A DNA stretch of 64,000 nt from Hahella sp. KA22 (GTDB taxonomy: Bacteria; Pseudomonadota; Gammaproteobacteria; Pseudomonadales; Oleiphilaceae): assembly GCF_004135205.1 (NCBI RefSeq), contig NZ_CP035490.1, forward strand, positions 6,067,501-6,131,500. Reading direction: 5' to 3'. The notes beneath the pieces were generated by a model. It saw only the letters and a program-made list of their open reading frames with translations, did no database searches and had not been told where the DNA came from. This document shows, one piece after another, positions 52,330 through 61,681 of this stretch. Within the stretch, counting starts at the first letter, position 1, and each line of letters opens with the position of its first letter. Position numbers and translations under genes: made by a program.

Positions 52330-53526
52330 ATGAACGCGCCGGACTTACTAAAAATGGTGACCCGCACCATCAGCTTTGGCCGCACCCGCGCTGTGCTCAC
52401 ATCGCTCGGCATCACCATCGGCATCGCCGCAGTCGCTTTGCTCACCTCTATCGGAGAAGGCGTGCGCAGCTATGTGATGGATGAGTTTTCCCAGTTTGGC
52501 GCGCGTATCATCGCGATTAACCCGGGTAAAAACGTCACTGGCGGTATGGGAGGCATTCTCAGCACCGTGCGTCCTCTATCGTTACAGGACGCGGAAGCCC
52601 TGCGTCAGGCGCCTTATGTGGAATATGTGGTGCCGGTGGTGCAAGGGGCTGGAGCCATAGAGCACAAACAGCGCACCCGCAATGTGGATATCTTCGGCGT
52701 CAGCGCGGATATGCCCGCGGCCTGGCGTTTCGCCGTGGCGCAGGGTCGTTTTTTGCCCCGTAACAACGATGCGCGCTCCAGCCCTTATGCGGTGATCGGA
52801 CACAAGGTCAAGCAGGAGCTGTTTCAGGGCGAAAGCCCATTGGGTCAGCTCATCCGAATCGGCGGCATGCGTTTTCGCGTGATTGGGGTGATTGAGCCGA
52901 AGGGAGATATGCTGGGGTTCGACCTTGACGACACCGCCTACATTCCCGCCGATCTGGCGCTGGACCTATTCAACCGCGAAGGCTTGATGGAGATTGACGT
53001 TATTTTTTCCCCCGCCACAGACTCCACCTACATGTCAGCCCTTATTAAAAAGATGCTGATTCAACGCCATGGCCGCGAAGACTTTACACTCATCACACAG
53101 GATCAAATGCTCACTAGTCTGAACAGCATTTTATCGGTGTTGACGCTTGCCGTCGGTTTGCTCGGCTCTATTTCCCTGTTGGTCGGCGGCGTCGGCATTC
53201 TCACCACCATGACCACCAGCGTGAGGGAGCGCACCAGCGAAATCGGTTTGCTACGGGCGCTGGGCGCCACCCGCGCGCAAGTGCTCAGTCTGTTCCTGGC
53301 GGAGGCTGTCACGCTCTCGACTATAGGCGGGATATGCGGGCTGCTGCTCATGGGAGTCGTTACAACACTGGCTTTTCTGTTCGCGCCCGAATTCCCTATC
53401 CGTCCCCACGTCCCGTTTCTGTTGATTGCGTTATTACTGTCTTCGCTGATTGGACTTATCGCAGGCGTCGTCCCGGCGCTACAAGCTTCGCGATTGAATC
53501 CTATCGACGCGCTCAGAACAGAGTAA
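52330..53526 (+). CDS. ABC transporter permease, MacB-like (second of two)
   Basis: 398 residues of the same architecture as its neighbour: N-terminal helix (AVLTSLGITIGIAAVALLTS), MacB_PCD periplasmic domain (GARIIAINPGKNVTGGMGGI), then three helices with the coupling helix SVRERTSEIGLLRALGATRA. It starts 1 bp after the first permease. The two share order and motifs but differ clearly in sequence, so the pump is likely a permease heterodimer with one ATPase homodimer. Substrate is unknown. Confidence 0.88.
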   Translation: MNAPDLLKMVTRTISFGRTRAVLTSLGITIGIAAVALLTSIGEGVRSYVMDEFSQFGARIIAINPGKNVTGGMGGILSTVRPLSLQDAEALRQAPYVEYVVPVVQGAGAIEHKQRTRNVDIFGVSADMPAAWRFAVAQGRFLPRNNDARSSPYAVIGHKVKQELFQGESPLGQLIRIGGMRFRVIGVIEPKGDMLGFDLDDTAYIPADLALDLFNREGLMEIDVIFSPATDSTYMSALIKKMLIQRHGREDFTLITQDQMLTSLNSILSVLTLAVGLLGSISLLVGGVGILTTMTTSVRERTSEIGLLRALGATRAQVLSLFLAEAVTLSTIGGICGLLLMGVVTTLAFLFAPEFPIRPHVPFLLIALLLSSLIGLIAGVVPALQASRLNPIDALRTE

Positions 53527-53532
53527 ACGCCG

Positions 53533-54417
53533 CTAAATCTGCGACATCAGATTCAACGGGTCGTACCAGAGCTCTTTGCGACGAACTGGCGTCTCTTTCG
53601 GCAAAAGCGGATTTTTGATGACGAAAGCCCGGCGCTCGGACAAACGCGCTTTATTGATGGAGTCGCCATGATGCTTGAGGAAAACCTGATCAAACGTCTT
53701 ATCGGCGATCATGATATTCAGCCCCCGCTCGATGCGTTCAGCCAGCTTGGCGTTCTGCTTGGAGACAAAGAAATAGTATGGCCACGGATAATAAATCAGC
53801 GTGTGCTGCTCAATCTGAATCTGTGACAGATAATCCCGCCGGGCCAGATACTCGGCGAAAATCTCGTTCACGCCCCGGGGAAAATGATCAAACCGGCGTT
53901 GCGCCAGCATCTTGAACAAGCCTTCGTAACTACTGGCCGTCACCACCTGAAAACCGTTCTTCTCGTAGACCTGGATATCTCCCCACCCCAGGCCCTGGCC
54001 GATGCTTAATAAGCGCAGATCGGAGAGGTTTTCGAGGGCGTCGAATTTGGCCTGAGTTTCCTCCGTGATCAGGCTGATGCGATAACCAAGCAGCCCTTTG
54101 CGTAAGGGAATGCGGATAGGGCGCATCAAACGTTCCTTCTCCTCCGAGGTAGAACTCCAGGCCACATTTAGAACGGACGACCCTCTATCCAATTCCGCCA
54201 GATAGCGGGCTTCGCTCATCGCCAGTGGCGTCTCCTCCAGCAAATAGGGCCCGTATTGCTCCACGGTTTTATCCAGGGAGACTTTCAACATCTCCACCAG
54301 ATCGATAAACCGGGTGTCCTGCAAAGATTCAGAAGCGGGAAAAATGACTTTCAACGGGCCGGCGGCCCATGCGACCTGACAGGCGAAAAAGGCGATTCCA
54401 ACAATGATCAACTTCAT
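53533..54417 (-). CDS. Periplasmic solute-binding-like protein, orphan family, copy 2
   Basis: 294 residues, signal peptide MKLIIVGIAFFACQVAWAAG. It is a paralogue of the 35162-36010 protein: shared VAWSSTSEEKERLMRPIRIP, LRKGLLGYRISLITEETQAK, HFPRGVNEI and the C-terminal NPLLPKETPVRRKELWYDPL. The spacing between these landmarks is the same, so the whole chain is conserved. No transporter genes adjoin it. It is convergent with the second MacB-like permease (6 bp apart). A ligand-sensing role, or a binding protein for a transporter coded elsewhere, are both possible. Confidence 0.7.
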   Translation of the reverse strand: MKLIIVGIAFFACQVAWAAGPLKVIFPASESLQDTRFIDLVEMLKVSLDKTVEQYGPYLLEETPLAMSEARYLAELDRGSSVLNVAWSSTSEEKERLMRPIRIPLRKGLLGYRISLITEETQAKFDALENLSDLRLLSIGQGLGWGDIQVYEKNGFQVVTASSYEGLFKMLAQRRFDHFPRGVNEIFAEYLARRDYLSQIQIEQHTLIYYPWPYYFFVSKQNAKLAERIERGLNIMIADKTFDQVFLKHHGDSINKARLSERRAFVIKNPLLPKETPVRRKELWYDPLNLMSQI

Positions 54418-54497
54418 AACGGAGCCCCATCATGAAATGCAGGTGGCGTTTATCCTTAAGCTTAGCAAAGCCCGGCGAGCAGTCACGCTCTCCAGGC

Positions 54498-54845
54498 TCA
54501 GCCCCCTTTCTTACGCAGCTTTTTCTTGGGCGAAAAACCAGCGGGCTTGGAGCCAAGCCACTGCGTAAACTCCTGCACTTCAGGCAGCGCCCGCAGGCTT
54601 TCAAGACTGTTGTAGTGGGCCGCCAGCTCAGATTCAGACTTCAATCCGTGGATGAAGCTATGGCAGGAGCGGCAAACCCAGACAATGGCCTTGTTGAGAT
54701 AATCCCGATCATACTGACGGCGAATATTTTTCTTGCCGTGCAGCGTCTTGGGAATCAAATGATGGCGAGTCAGAGATGATACTTCACGACGGCACAACTG
54801 GCAGCCGTCAACATCACGGGGATAATTCCGCTCTGAATCCAACAT
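54498..54845 (-). CDS. HNH-type endonuclease-like protein
   Basis: 115 residues. CQLCRRE near residue 15 and CRSCHSFIHG near residue 58 supply the two zinc cysteine pairs; between them TRHHLIPKTLHGKK provides the catalytic H-H of the HNH beta-beta-alpha-metal fold, and HSFIH closes it. The small size with a basic tail (KKKLRKKGG) is typical of the stand-alone HNH group conserved in marine gammaproteobacteria. No phage or toxin context is visible. Function in the cell is unknown. Confidence 0.8.
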   Translation of the reverse strand: MLDSERNYPRDVDGCQLCRREVSSLTRHHLIPKTLHGKKNIRRQYDRDYLNKAIVWVCRSCHSFIHGLKSESELAAHYNSLESLRALPEVQEFTQWLGSKPAGFSPKKKLRKKGG

Positions 54846-54875
54846 TTTCGAATCTGCTTTCAGCGTCGTACAACC

Positions 54876-55739
54876 TCAGTGAAGTAAAGCGTACAGCTTG
54901 CGACGATATGTCCGCACCAAAGGATGCGCAGCGCCCAGCATGTCGAAGAGCTCGATCAGGGTTTTCCTGGCGGCGTCATCGCCATAACTCCGATCCGTCT
55001 GCATCAAGTTCAACAAGGCCTCCACCGCATCCTCGAACTTGTTGTTCATGATAGCGTGCAAAGCGAGCTGAAAGCGCGCTTCGGAGTCGGCCGCATTCGA
55101 CTGCAAACGTTGTTGGATATCCGCCAATGGCGCAATAGCGCCGGCCTTTTCCACAAAGCGTATACGCGCCAGCAATTGTTTGACGTCCGGACGCCCCTGT
55201 ATATCCGCCGGTAAACTGGACAGAATCGCTGCGGCTTCGTCCTTCTCTCCCAGTGCGACCTTTACTGCGGCGATATCCACCAGAATCTCCATGTTGTTAG
55301 GGTCCGCCTGGTTCGCCTGAGTCAACATCGCCAAGGCCTGCTCGGCCTGGCCTTGCTCGACCAAAGTACGGGCCTGGTCACGCAATTCTGCGCCCGGGCT
55401 TTGGATATAGCGGCTCAACAACTCGCGCACTTTGGATTCCGGCTGCGCTCCGCTGAACTCCCCCGCCAACTTGCCTTGATGAACCAGCTTAACCGTAGGC
55501 AGACTGCGCACGCCCAGGTGCGACGCCAGTTCCTGCTGCTGATCCGCATTCACCTTGGCCAGAATAAAAGCGCCCTGATACTCCGTCGCCAGCTTTTCCA
55601 AAATCGGCATCAGTTGCTTACAAGGGGCGCACCAGTCCGCCCAGAAATCCACCAATACGGGAACCTGCATGGATTTTTCCAGCACTTCCGCCGGAAAGTT
55701 TTCTAGGGTCGCTTCGATGATATAGGGAGATTCGGCCAT
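54876..55739 (-). CDS. cnoX: CnoX/YbbN-type thioredoxin-fold co-chaperone
   Basis: 287 residues. An N-terminal thioredoxin domain with WADWCAPCKQL (about 32-42) and cis-Pro SLPTV, then TPR-type helices (EQALAMLTQANQADPNNMEI onward). Family members protect proteins from aggregation and oxidation and hand them to GroEL. E. coli CnoX lacks a full CxxC, but here both cysteines are present (CAPC), so a redox function may be retained, as in the Caulobacter form. It is the first gene of a leftward run (30 bp before the HNH gene). Confidence 0.9.
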   Translation of the reverse strand: MAESPYIIEATLENFPAEVLEKSMQVPVLVDFWADWCAPCKQLMPILEKLATEYQGAFILAKVNADQQQELASHLGVRSLPTVKLVHQGKLAGEFSGAQPESKVRELLSRYIQSPGAELRDQARTLVEQGQAEQALAMLTQANQADPNNMEILVDIAAVKVALGEKDEAAAILSSLPADIQGRPDVKQLLARIRFVEKAGAIAPLADIQQRLQSNAADSEARFQLALHAIMNNKFEDAVEALLNLMQTDRSYGDDAARKTLIELFDMLGAAHPLVRTYRRKLYALLH

Positions 55740-56001
55740 GTCAGATATGACTCCGGTTTATAAAAAAGCCAGGCGCGACGAAGGACTTCATGCGCCTGAA
55801 TTGTCGGGAAGAAACAATGCTTAAGAATGTGAGGGCGGCCTCTTGTAAAAACAAGGCGTCATAGCCCCATCGCCGCCAAGAGACTATAATTTAACCAGCT
55901 TCATCAGATGTACAGCAGGGCGACGCCGGAATCCGACGGCCAGACCGCCACATGTGCAACAAAGCCGCCACGAGCGGCTGTCATGCTGAGGAGGATACAA
56001 T

Positions 56002-56472
56002 ATGTCTATTTCCAATACGCTCCAACGATTTCTGACCAGTCATAACGTGACTTATGAGGTCATTACCCATCCGTACAGTGAAACATCCATGGCCAGCGCG
56101 CAAACAGCCCATGTTCCCGTGGAAAGAATGGTGAAAGCAGTCGTCCTCAAAGATGAAAAAGGCTACGTCATCGCAGCCATTCCCTCCACCAATCATCTCA
56201 ATCTGCGCGAAATTAATCAGGCGATGAAACGTCAATTAGCTCTGGCCAGTGAGGAGGAGTTATGTGAGCTGTTCGGGGATTGTTCCGCCGGCGCCATTCC
56301 CGCTGTCGGAGAGGCGTTCGGCATGCCGACTATCTGGGATGAGCAACTGGCTTATGAACCGGATTTCTACTTGGAAGGCGGCGATCATCAGGAACTGGTG
56401 CACATCTCTCACTATGATTTCATGGAGATGATGAAGAGCTGCCCCCACGGCACTTTCAGCGCGCATAACTAA
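56002..56472 (+). CDS. YbaK/ProX-type aminoacyl-tRNA deacylase
   Basis: 156 residues spanning one YbaK domain: MVKAVVLKDEKGYVIAAIPS (about 43-62, with the conserved catalytic-site Lys), then ASEEELCELFGDCSAGAIPA and GMPTIWDEQLAYEPDFYLEG. The family trans-edits mischarged tRNA, such as Cys- or Ala-tRNA(Pro). AGGAGG sits 7 bp before the ATG. Which mischarged tRNA is its target cannot be read from the sequence. It is a single gene, ended by a strong GC stem at 56481-56503. Confidence 0.85.
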   Translation: MSISNTLQRFLTSHNVTYEVITHPYSETSMASAQTAHVPVERMVKAVVLKDEKGYVIAAIPSTNHLNLREINQAMKRQLALASEEELCELFGDCSAGAIPAVGEAFGMPTIWDEQLAYEPDFYLEGGDHQELVHISHYDFMEMMKSCPHGTFSAHN

Positions 56473-56480
56473 CGTCGCCG

Positions 56481-56503
56481 GAGCGCCCGAGCTGCGGGCG
56501 CTC
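56481..56503 (+). terminator. Terminator-like hairpin after the YbaK gene
   Basis: Perfect 9-bp stem GAGCGCCCG/CGGGCGCTC (56481-56489, 56495-56503) with loop AGCTG, 8 bp after the stop. The downstream AACTAATTT is only partly T-rich. Confidence 0.6.
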
Positions 56504-56560
56504 AACTAATTTCCCCCGCCAGCATTACAACTTACTCACCTATTTTATTGGCGCGCCTCA

Positions 56561-56589
56561 CTTTAACTCGCGTTATTCGTCCCCCATCT
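56561..56589 (+). promoter_or_regulatory. Candidate sigma-32 (heat-shock) promoter of the Lon-like gene
   Basis: -35-like CTTTAAC (56561-56567; 5 of 7 match CTTGAAA), then 14 bp, then CCCCATCT (56582-56589), a full match to the sigma-32 -10 CCCCATNT. It ends 48 bp before the start codon. The promoter is inferred from motif and spacing; the gene type supports it. Confidence 0.55.
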
Positions 56590-56637
56590 ATTTCGCCATG
56601 AGCAAATGGTTATTCATTACTGACAAGATCACCGCAC

Positions 56638-59058
56638 ATGACAGAAAGTAATTTTGACTCCGATTCCAAGCATTCCGAATACATAGGCAAGGACGAAGCC
56701 GAAGACAGCCGCCCTGGCGGCGCGCTGGTGCTTCCCGGTCAGGTAATGCCCAAGCGCATTTATTTGCTTCCCATCAGCAACCGGCCCTACTTCCCTGCAC
56801 AAGTTCAACCACTGGTCATTAACGCCAACCTATGGGAAGAAACCCTGAAACGCGTTGGCAAGACCGAACACCAGATTCTGGGACTGACTTACGTAGAAAA
56901 AATCCCCTCCCCGGATGAACCGCCTGATACCAATGACTTCGCCCATATCGGCTGTGTGGTGAAAGCGCATAATGTCGTTAACGAACGCGGCAAACTGCAG
57001 TTTATCGCCCAGGGTTTACAGCGCTTCCGCATCACGCAGTGGCTGCGTCGTACGCCGCCCTATCTGGTTGAAGTCGAATACCCTGAGCCGGCGAAAGAGT
57101 CGGAGAAGGAGCTCAAGGCTTATGCGATCGCCCTGATTAACACCATCAAAGAGTTGCTGCCGCTTAACCCGCTGTACAGCGAAGAGCTGAAACAGTATCT
57201 GAGCCGCTTCAGCCCTGACGAACCTTCCGCACTCACTGACTTCGCCGCCGCCATCACCACGGCGGAAGGTCCAGCACTGCAGGAGGTACTCGATACCGTG
57301 CCGCTGCTCAGGCGGATGGAAAAAGTATTGATTCTGCTGAAGCAGGAACTGGAAGTCGCCAAGTTGCAGACCCAGATCAGCGCTGAAGTGAACCAGAAGA
57401 TCAACGAGCGTCAACGCGAATTCTTTTTACGCGAGCAACTTAAGGTTATCCAGAAAGAGCTCGGGCTTGCTAAAGACGATCGAACGGCGGACGTAGAGGA
57501 ATTCCAGCAGCGTATGAGTGAACGTCATCCGCCGAACGATGTACGTAAACGCTTCAACGAAGAAATCAAAAAACTGTCCATGCTGGAGACTGGTTCGCCG
57601 GAGTATGGCGTCACCCGCAACTATCTTGATTGGCTTACCCAGGTCCCCTGGGGCGTGCACACTGAGGACAAACTTGATATCGCCCGCGCCCGGGAAATTC
57701 TCGATAAAGAACATGATGGTCTGGATGACGTTAAAGACAGAATTATCGAATTCCTTGCGGAAGGCTCTTTTAAAGGAGAGGTATCCGGCTCGATTCTATT
57801 GCTGATCGGCCCACCCGGCGTCGGCAAAACCTCTATCGGAAAATCCGTCGCAGCGGCGCTGGGCAGAAAGTTCTATCGCTTCAGCCTGGGCGGCATGCGC
57901 GATGAAGCGGAAATCAAAGGCCACCGACGTACTTACATTGGCGCAATGCCGGGCAAAATGGTGCAGGCGCTGAAAGACGTCGGCTCCGCCAATCCCGTCA
58001 TCATGCTCGACGAAATCGACAAAATTGGCGCTTCTTACCAAGGCGACCCAGCCAGCGCCTTGCTGGAAACGCTGGACCCGGAACAAAACAATGAGTTCTT
58101 GGATCACTACCTGGATGTCAGGTTGGACCTGTCGAAAGTGCTATTCGTTTGCACCGCTAACCAGTTAGATACGATTCCAGGCCCGTTATTGGATCGAATG
58201 GATGTATTGCGTCTGTCCGGTTACATCACGGAAGAAAAAATAGCCATCGCCAAGAACCATCTTTGGCCGAAGCTTCTGAAGCGCATGAAGCTGAAAAAGA
58301 AACAGGTATCCATCACTGACGCAGCGCTGCGCCAACTGATCGACGGCTACGCCAGAGAAGCCGGCGTGCGCAATCTGGAAAAAAGACTGCATCGACTGAT
58401 TCGTAAATCCATCGTTCGCCTGATGGAGCAACCAGAAGAACCGATAAGGATAGGCGTTAACAACCTCGTCGACTTCCTTGGTCAACCACTATTCCGCAAA
58501 GAGAAAAATCTGCGCGGCGTTGGCGTGGTCACCGGACTGGCCTGGACCGCGATGGGCGGCGCCACGCTTCCGGTTGAAGCCCAATTAATTCATTCCAGTA
58601 ACCGGGGCTTCAAATTGACCGGCAAGCTTGGCGATGTCATGCGCGAGTCTGCGGAAATCGCTTACAGCTATGTCTCCGCTCACCTGAAAGAGTTCAAAGG
58701 CGATCCCGAATTTTTTGAGCGCGCCTTCGTCCACCTCCACGTGCCGGAAGGCGCCACGCCAAAAGACGGCCCCAGCGCAGGCGTTACAATGGCGACGGCG
58801 TTGCTGTCCCTGGCGCGCAACCAAACACCCAAAAGCAATGTTGCGATGACGGGAGAGTTAACCCTGACCGGCCAGGTATTTCCGGTAGGAGGCATTCGCG
58901 AAAAAGTGATTGCGGCGAAACGCAGCGGCGTAAATGAAATCATTCTGCCCGAAGCCAATCGTCGGGATTATGATGAACTTCCGGAACACATTCGCTCCGG
59001 TTTGACGATGCATTTCGCCAGCACATTCCAGGACGTCTACAAAGTCATGTTTGGATAG
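56638..59058 (+). CDS. ATP-dependent Lon-type protease, AsrA-like subfamily
   Basis: 806 residues. A LON substrate-binding domain (about 37-235), coiled coil, AAA+ module with Walker A GPPGVGKTS (about 391) and Walker B VIMLDEID (about 457), and the protease domain with catalytic S713 (PKDGPSAG) and K756 (REKVIAAK). The N terminus KRIYLLPISNRPYFPAQVQP (not the usual Lon PVLPLRDVVVYP) and overall sequence match the second Lon of pseudomonads (AsrA, Lon-2) by memory. It degrades damaged proteins. Its context (no clpX, no hupB) also differs from classical lon. A sigma-32-like promoter lies upstream. Confidence 0.92.
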   Translation: MTESNFDSDSKHSEYIGKDEAEDSRPGGALVLPGQVMPKRIYLLPISNRPYFPAQVQPLVINANLWEETLKRVGKTEHQILGLTYVEKIPSPDEPPDTNDFAHIGCVVKAHNVVNERGKLQFIAQGLQRFRITQWLRRTPPYLVEVEYPEPAKESEKELKAYAIALINTIKELLPLNPLYSEELKQYLSRFSPDEPSALTDFAAAITTAEGPALQEVLDTVPLLRRMEKVLILLKQELEVAKLQTQISAEVNQKINERQREFFLREQLKVIQKELGLAKDDRTADVEEFQQRMSERHPPNDVRKRFNEEIKKLSMLETGSPEYGVTRNYLDWLTQVPWGVHTEDKLDIARAREILDKEHDGLDDVKDRIIEFLAEGSFKGEVSGSILLLIGPPGVGKTSIGKSVAAALGRKFYRFSLGGMRDEAEIKGHRRTYIGAMPGKMVQALKDVGSANPVIMLDEIDKIGASYQGDPASALLETLDPEQNNEFLDHYLDVRLDLSKVLFVCTANQLDTIPGPLLDRMDVLRLSGYITEEKIAIAKNHLWPKLLKRMKLKKKQVSITDAALRQLIDGYAREAGVRNLEKRLHRLIRKSIVRLMEQPEEPIRIGVNNLVDFLGQPLFRKEKNLRGVGVVTGLAWTAMGGATLPVEAQLIHSSNRGFKLTGKLGDVMRESAEIAYSYVSAHLKEFKGDPEFFERAFVHLHVPEGATPKDGPSAGVTMATALLSLARNQTPKSNVAMTGELTLTGQVFPVGGIREKVIAAKRSGVNEIILPEANRRDYDELPEHIRSGLTMHFASTFQDVYKVMFG

Positions 59059-59522
59059 CAGTTATCTCACTTCATCATCCTGGAAATGGATGCTAAATAA
59101 CGCGCTGGAGCGCCTATTATTCCTAGGCCGCATACCGTATCGGAAATCACGTATTATGCGGCTTTATGGTGGAGTTTTATACTGACCTTTACCAGTTGTG
59201 ATGATGTTTTGTCCTGTCTTTCTAGTATAGAAAAGCGTTTGAGGTGCTCTCCAAGCACCTTTTTTTTTGCCTTAAATTTTTGCCTCCGAAAAAACTGCGC
59301 GAAATCCTTATATCCAAGACAAATGCGCATCTTTTCACCGCGACGCTTTGAGGTTAGTATTCCAACTGGTCAATAGGCCAATGGCCTTAAAATAAAAGTC
59401 TATTAACGATTAGACCATAATATGCCAGTATGAAGCCCCGTCCGAAAAAGAGCCTCAGAGCTCACTCTACTCGGCGGCGTCTGAACCTGGGATAACTAAT
59501 AACTTAAATCGGGAAGACAATA
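59059..59522. other. Intergenic region between lon-like gene and livK
   Basis: 464 bp. It contains a hairpin GCCGCATA/TATGCGGC (59127-59134, 59155-59162), a strong terminator at 59242-59268, and the livK upstream region with AGGCC-AAT-GGCCT (59378-59390 area) and AT-rich sequence. The 183-bp stretch between the lon-like stop and the terminator could encode a small RNA, but I see no clear promoter. Confidence 0.5.
59242..59268 (+). terminator. Strong Rho-independent terminator
   Basis: Perfect 7-bp stem AGGTGCT/AGCACCT (59242-59248, 59254-59260), loop CTCCA, followed by an uninterrupted run of T (59260-59268). It lies 184 bp after the lon-like stop. Confidence 0.9.
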
Positions 59523-60644
59523 ATGAAGAAACAGATCGCTCGGAAAGTATTAGGTGTTGGCGCTTCAATTTTATTAATGGGCGGCTTGAACCTGGCTAAC
59601 GCAGAGACTATCAAAATCGCCATCGCCGGCCCGCAGTCCGGTGACGTTGCTCAGTATGGCGACATGCAGGTAATCGGCGCGGAAATGGCTGTTGAGCAGA
59701 TCAACGCTGCTGGCGGCGTAAACGGCGACAAGCTTGAGGCGATTAGATACGACGACGCCTGCGAACCCAAGCAAGCGGTGGCCGTAGCCAACAAAATCGT
59801 TAATGACGGCGTTAAATTTGTAGTGGGCCACTTGTGCTCCAGTTCCACTCAACCGGCTTCCGACGTCTACGAAGACGAAGGCATCATCACTATCACGCCG
59901 GCTTCCACCAACCCGGACATCACTGAGCGCGGCTACCAGATGATCTTCCGCACCATCGGTCTTGATAGCCATCAGGGTCCGACTGCCGGCAAATTCATCG
60001 CGACTGTAGTCAAGCCCAAGCGCGTTGCAGTTATTCACGATAAGCAACAGTACGGTGAAGGCATCGCAACTGCGGTTAAGAAAACTCTGGAAGAGAAGAA
60101 CGTCAACGTCGTTCTGTTCGAAGGCGTTAACAAAGGCGACAAAGACTTCTCTCCTCTGATCGCAAAACTGCAGAAAGAGAACGTAGACTTTGTTTACTAC
60201 GGCGGCTACCACCCTGAGCTGGGCCAGATTCTGCGCCAAGCGTCAGAGAAAGGCCTGGACATCAAGTTCATGGGTCCTGAAGGCGTGGGTAACAAAGACA
60301 TCAGTCAGATCGCGGGTAAAGCTTCCGAAGGTCTGTACGTGACCCTGCCTCCCGCTTTCGATCAGAGACCAGAAAACAAAACTCTGGTTGACGCGTTCAA
60401 AGCGAAAAACCAAGACGCCAGCGGCGCATTCGTAATGACTTCCTACGCAGCAGTTCAGGCTATCGCTGACTCAATCAAAGGCGTAGGCTCTACCGATACT
60501 GATGCAATCCAAGCTTACCTTCGTAGCCACTCCTTCAAAACCCCCATGGGTGAAATTGCGTTTGACGAAAAAGGCGACTTGAAAGGTTTCGATTTCGAAA
60601 TCTATACCTGGCACGCTGACGGTTCCAAAACCGTAGTAAAATAA
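59523..60644 (+). CDS. livK: Branched-chain amino acid ABC transporter binding protein
   Basis: 373 residues. Signal peptide MKKQIARKVLGVGASILLMG, cleavage after ANA. Mature start ETIKIAIAGPQSGDVAQYGD, then DDACEPKQAVAVANKIVNDG and LCSSSTQPASDVYEDEGIIT (ligand-site region; disulfide between the two cysteines, C78/C102 region), typical of LivJ/LivK/BraC. It captures leucine, isoleucine, valine and sometimes alanine in the periplasm. GGAAG precedes the ATG. A hairpin after it separates it from the rest of the operon, which usually raises its level over the membrane parts. Confidence 0.95.
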   Translation: MKKQIARKVLGVGASILLMGGLNLANAETIKIAIAGPQSGDVAQYGDMQVIGAEMAVEQINAAGGVNGDKLEAIRYDDACEPKQAVAVANKIVNDGVKFVVGHLCSSSTQPASDVYEDEGIITITPASTNPDITERGYQMIFRTIGLDSHQGPTAGKFIATVVKPKRVAVIHDKQQYGEGIATAVKKTLEEKNVNVVLFEGVNKGDKDFSPLIAKLQKENVDFVYYGGYHPELGQILRQASEKGLDIKFMGPEGVGNKDISQIAGKASEGLYVTLPPAFDQRPENKTLVDAFKAKNQDASGAFVMTSYAAVQAIADSIKGVGSTDTDAIQAYLRSHSFKTPMGEIAFDEKGDLKGFDFEIYTWHADGSKTVVK

Positions 60645-60662
60645 ACCGTATCGCTTCATAAC

Positions 60663-60700
60663 AACACCTTCTTTCCGGTTCCCCGGAAGAGGGTGTTTTT
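60663..60700 (+). terminator. Attenuator-like hairpin between livK and livH
   Basis: Inner stem TTCCGG/CCGGAA (60673-60678, 60683-60688) and outer stem AACACC/GGTGTT (60663-60668, 60692-60697) with one bulge, followed by TTTTT. It ends 55 bp before livH. As in other liv operons, it probably lets only part of the transcripts continue. Confidence 0.8.
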
Positions 60701-60754
60701 ATTAGCAAAGCCTGTCAGTTTCTAGGCCGGTTCAAATCTTCCGGAGTAACACCC

Positions 60755-61681
60755 ATGCTAGAAGTGATTCTTTACTTCATTCAGCAATTAATTAACGGAA
60801 TTACCATTGGGAGCACTTATGCTCTCATCGCCATAGGCTACACCATGGTCTACGGCATCATAGGAATGATCAACTTCGCTCACGGCGAAGTCTACATGAT
60901 AGGAACTTACGTCGCGTTCATGGCTATTTCTGGTATGGCCATGCTGGGCATTGAGTTTCTGCCATTAATCTTCCTGGTCGCCCTGCTTTCAAGCATGTTG
61001 GTGTCCAGTAGCTTCGGTTGGGCCATTGAACGCATCGCCTACCGCCCACTGCGCGGCGGCAACCGTCTGATCCCTCTTATTTCGGCCATCGGGATGTCCA
61101 TTTTCCTGCAGAACTATGTTCGTTTAGGGCAAGGTTCACGGGATATCGCCATGTCATCTCAGATCAGCGGCGGTTGGAGCTTCGGTCCGGAAGACGGCTT
61201 CCAGGCGTCCCTTTCTTATATTCAGGTTCTGATCTTCGTTGTCACTATCATCTCCATGACCGTGCTGACGTTGTTTATCTCCAGATCCAGAATGGGCAGA
61301 GCCTGTCGCGCCGTCGCACAGGACTTGAAAATGGCGAACCTGCTGGGCATCGACACCAATCGCGTAATTGCTTCCACTTTCGTCATCGGCGCTGCGCTAG
61401 CGGCGGTTGCGGGCACGCTGCTCGGCATGTACTACGGCGTCGTGAACGCATTCGTCGGATTTATCGCCGGTCTTAAAGCCTTTACTGCAGCCGTTCTTGG
61501 CGGCATCGGCAGTATCCCTGGCGCAATGCTGGGCGGCATCATTCTCGGCGTCACCGAAAGCATGACCGCCGCATATTTCAGCACTGAGTACAAAGACGTT
61601 GTCTCTTTTGCGCTATTGGTGCTGATCTTGTTGTTTAAGCCGACAGGCATACTCGGCAAGCCGGAAGTGGAGAAAATCTAA
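60755..61681 (+). CDS. livH: Branched-chain amino acid ABC transporter permease LivH
   Basis: 308 residues with about eight helices. Landmarks are the N-terminal [38 protein letters not shown] and the coupling region [20 protein letters not shown] with [20 protein letters not shown], all conserved in LivH/BraD. It forms the membrane pore with LivM. It starts 110 bp after livK, behind the attenuator, and overlaps livM by 1 bp (TAATG). Confidence 0.95.
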   Translation: MLEVILYFIQQLINGITIGSTYALIAIGYTMVYGIIGMINFAHGEVYMIGTYVAFMAISGMAMLGIEFLPLIFLVALLSSMLVSSSFGWAIERIAYRPLRGGNRLIPLISAIGMSIFLQNYVRLGQGSRDIAMSSQISGGWSFGPEDGFQASLSYIQVLIFVVTIISMTVLTLFISRSRMGRACRAVAQDLKMANLLGIDTNRVIASTFVIGAALAAVAGTLLGMYYGVVNAFVGFIAGLKAFTAAVLGGIGSIPGAMLGGIILGVTESMTAAYFSTEYKDVVSFALLVLILLFKPTGILGKPEVEKI

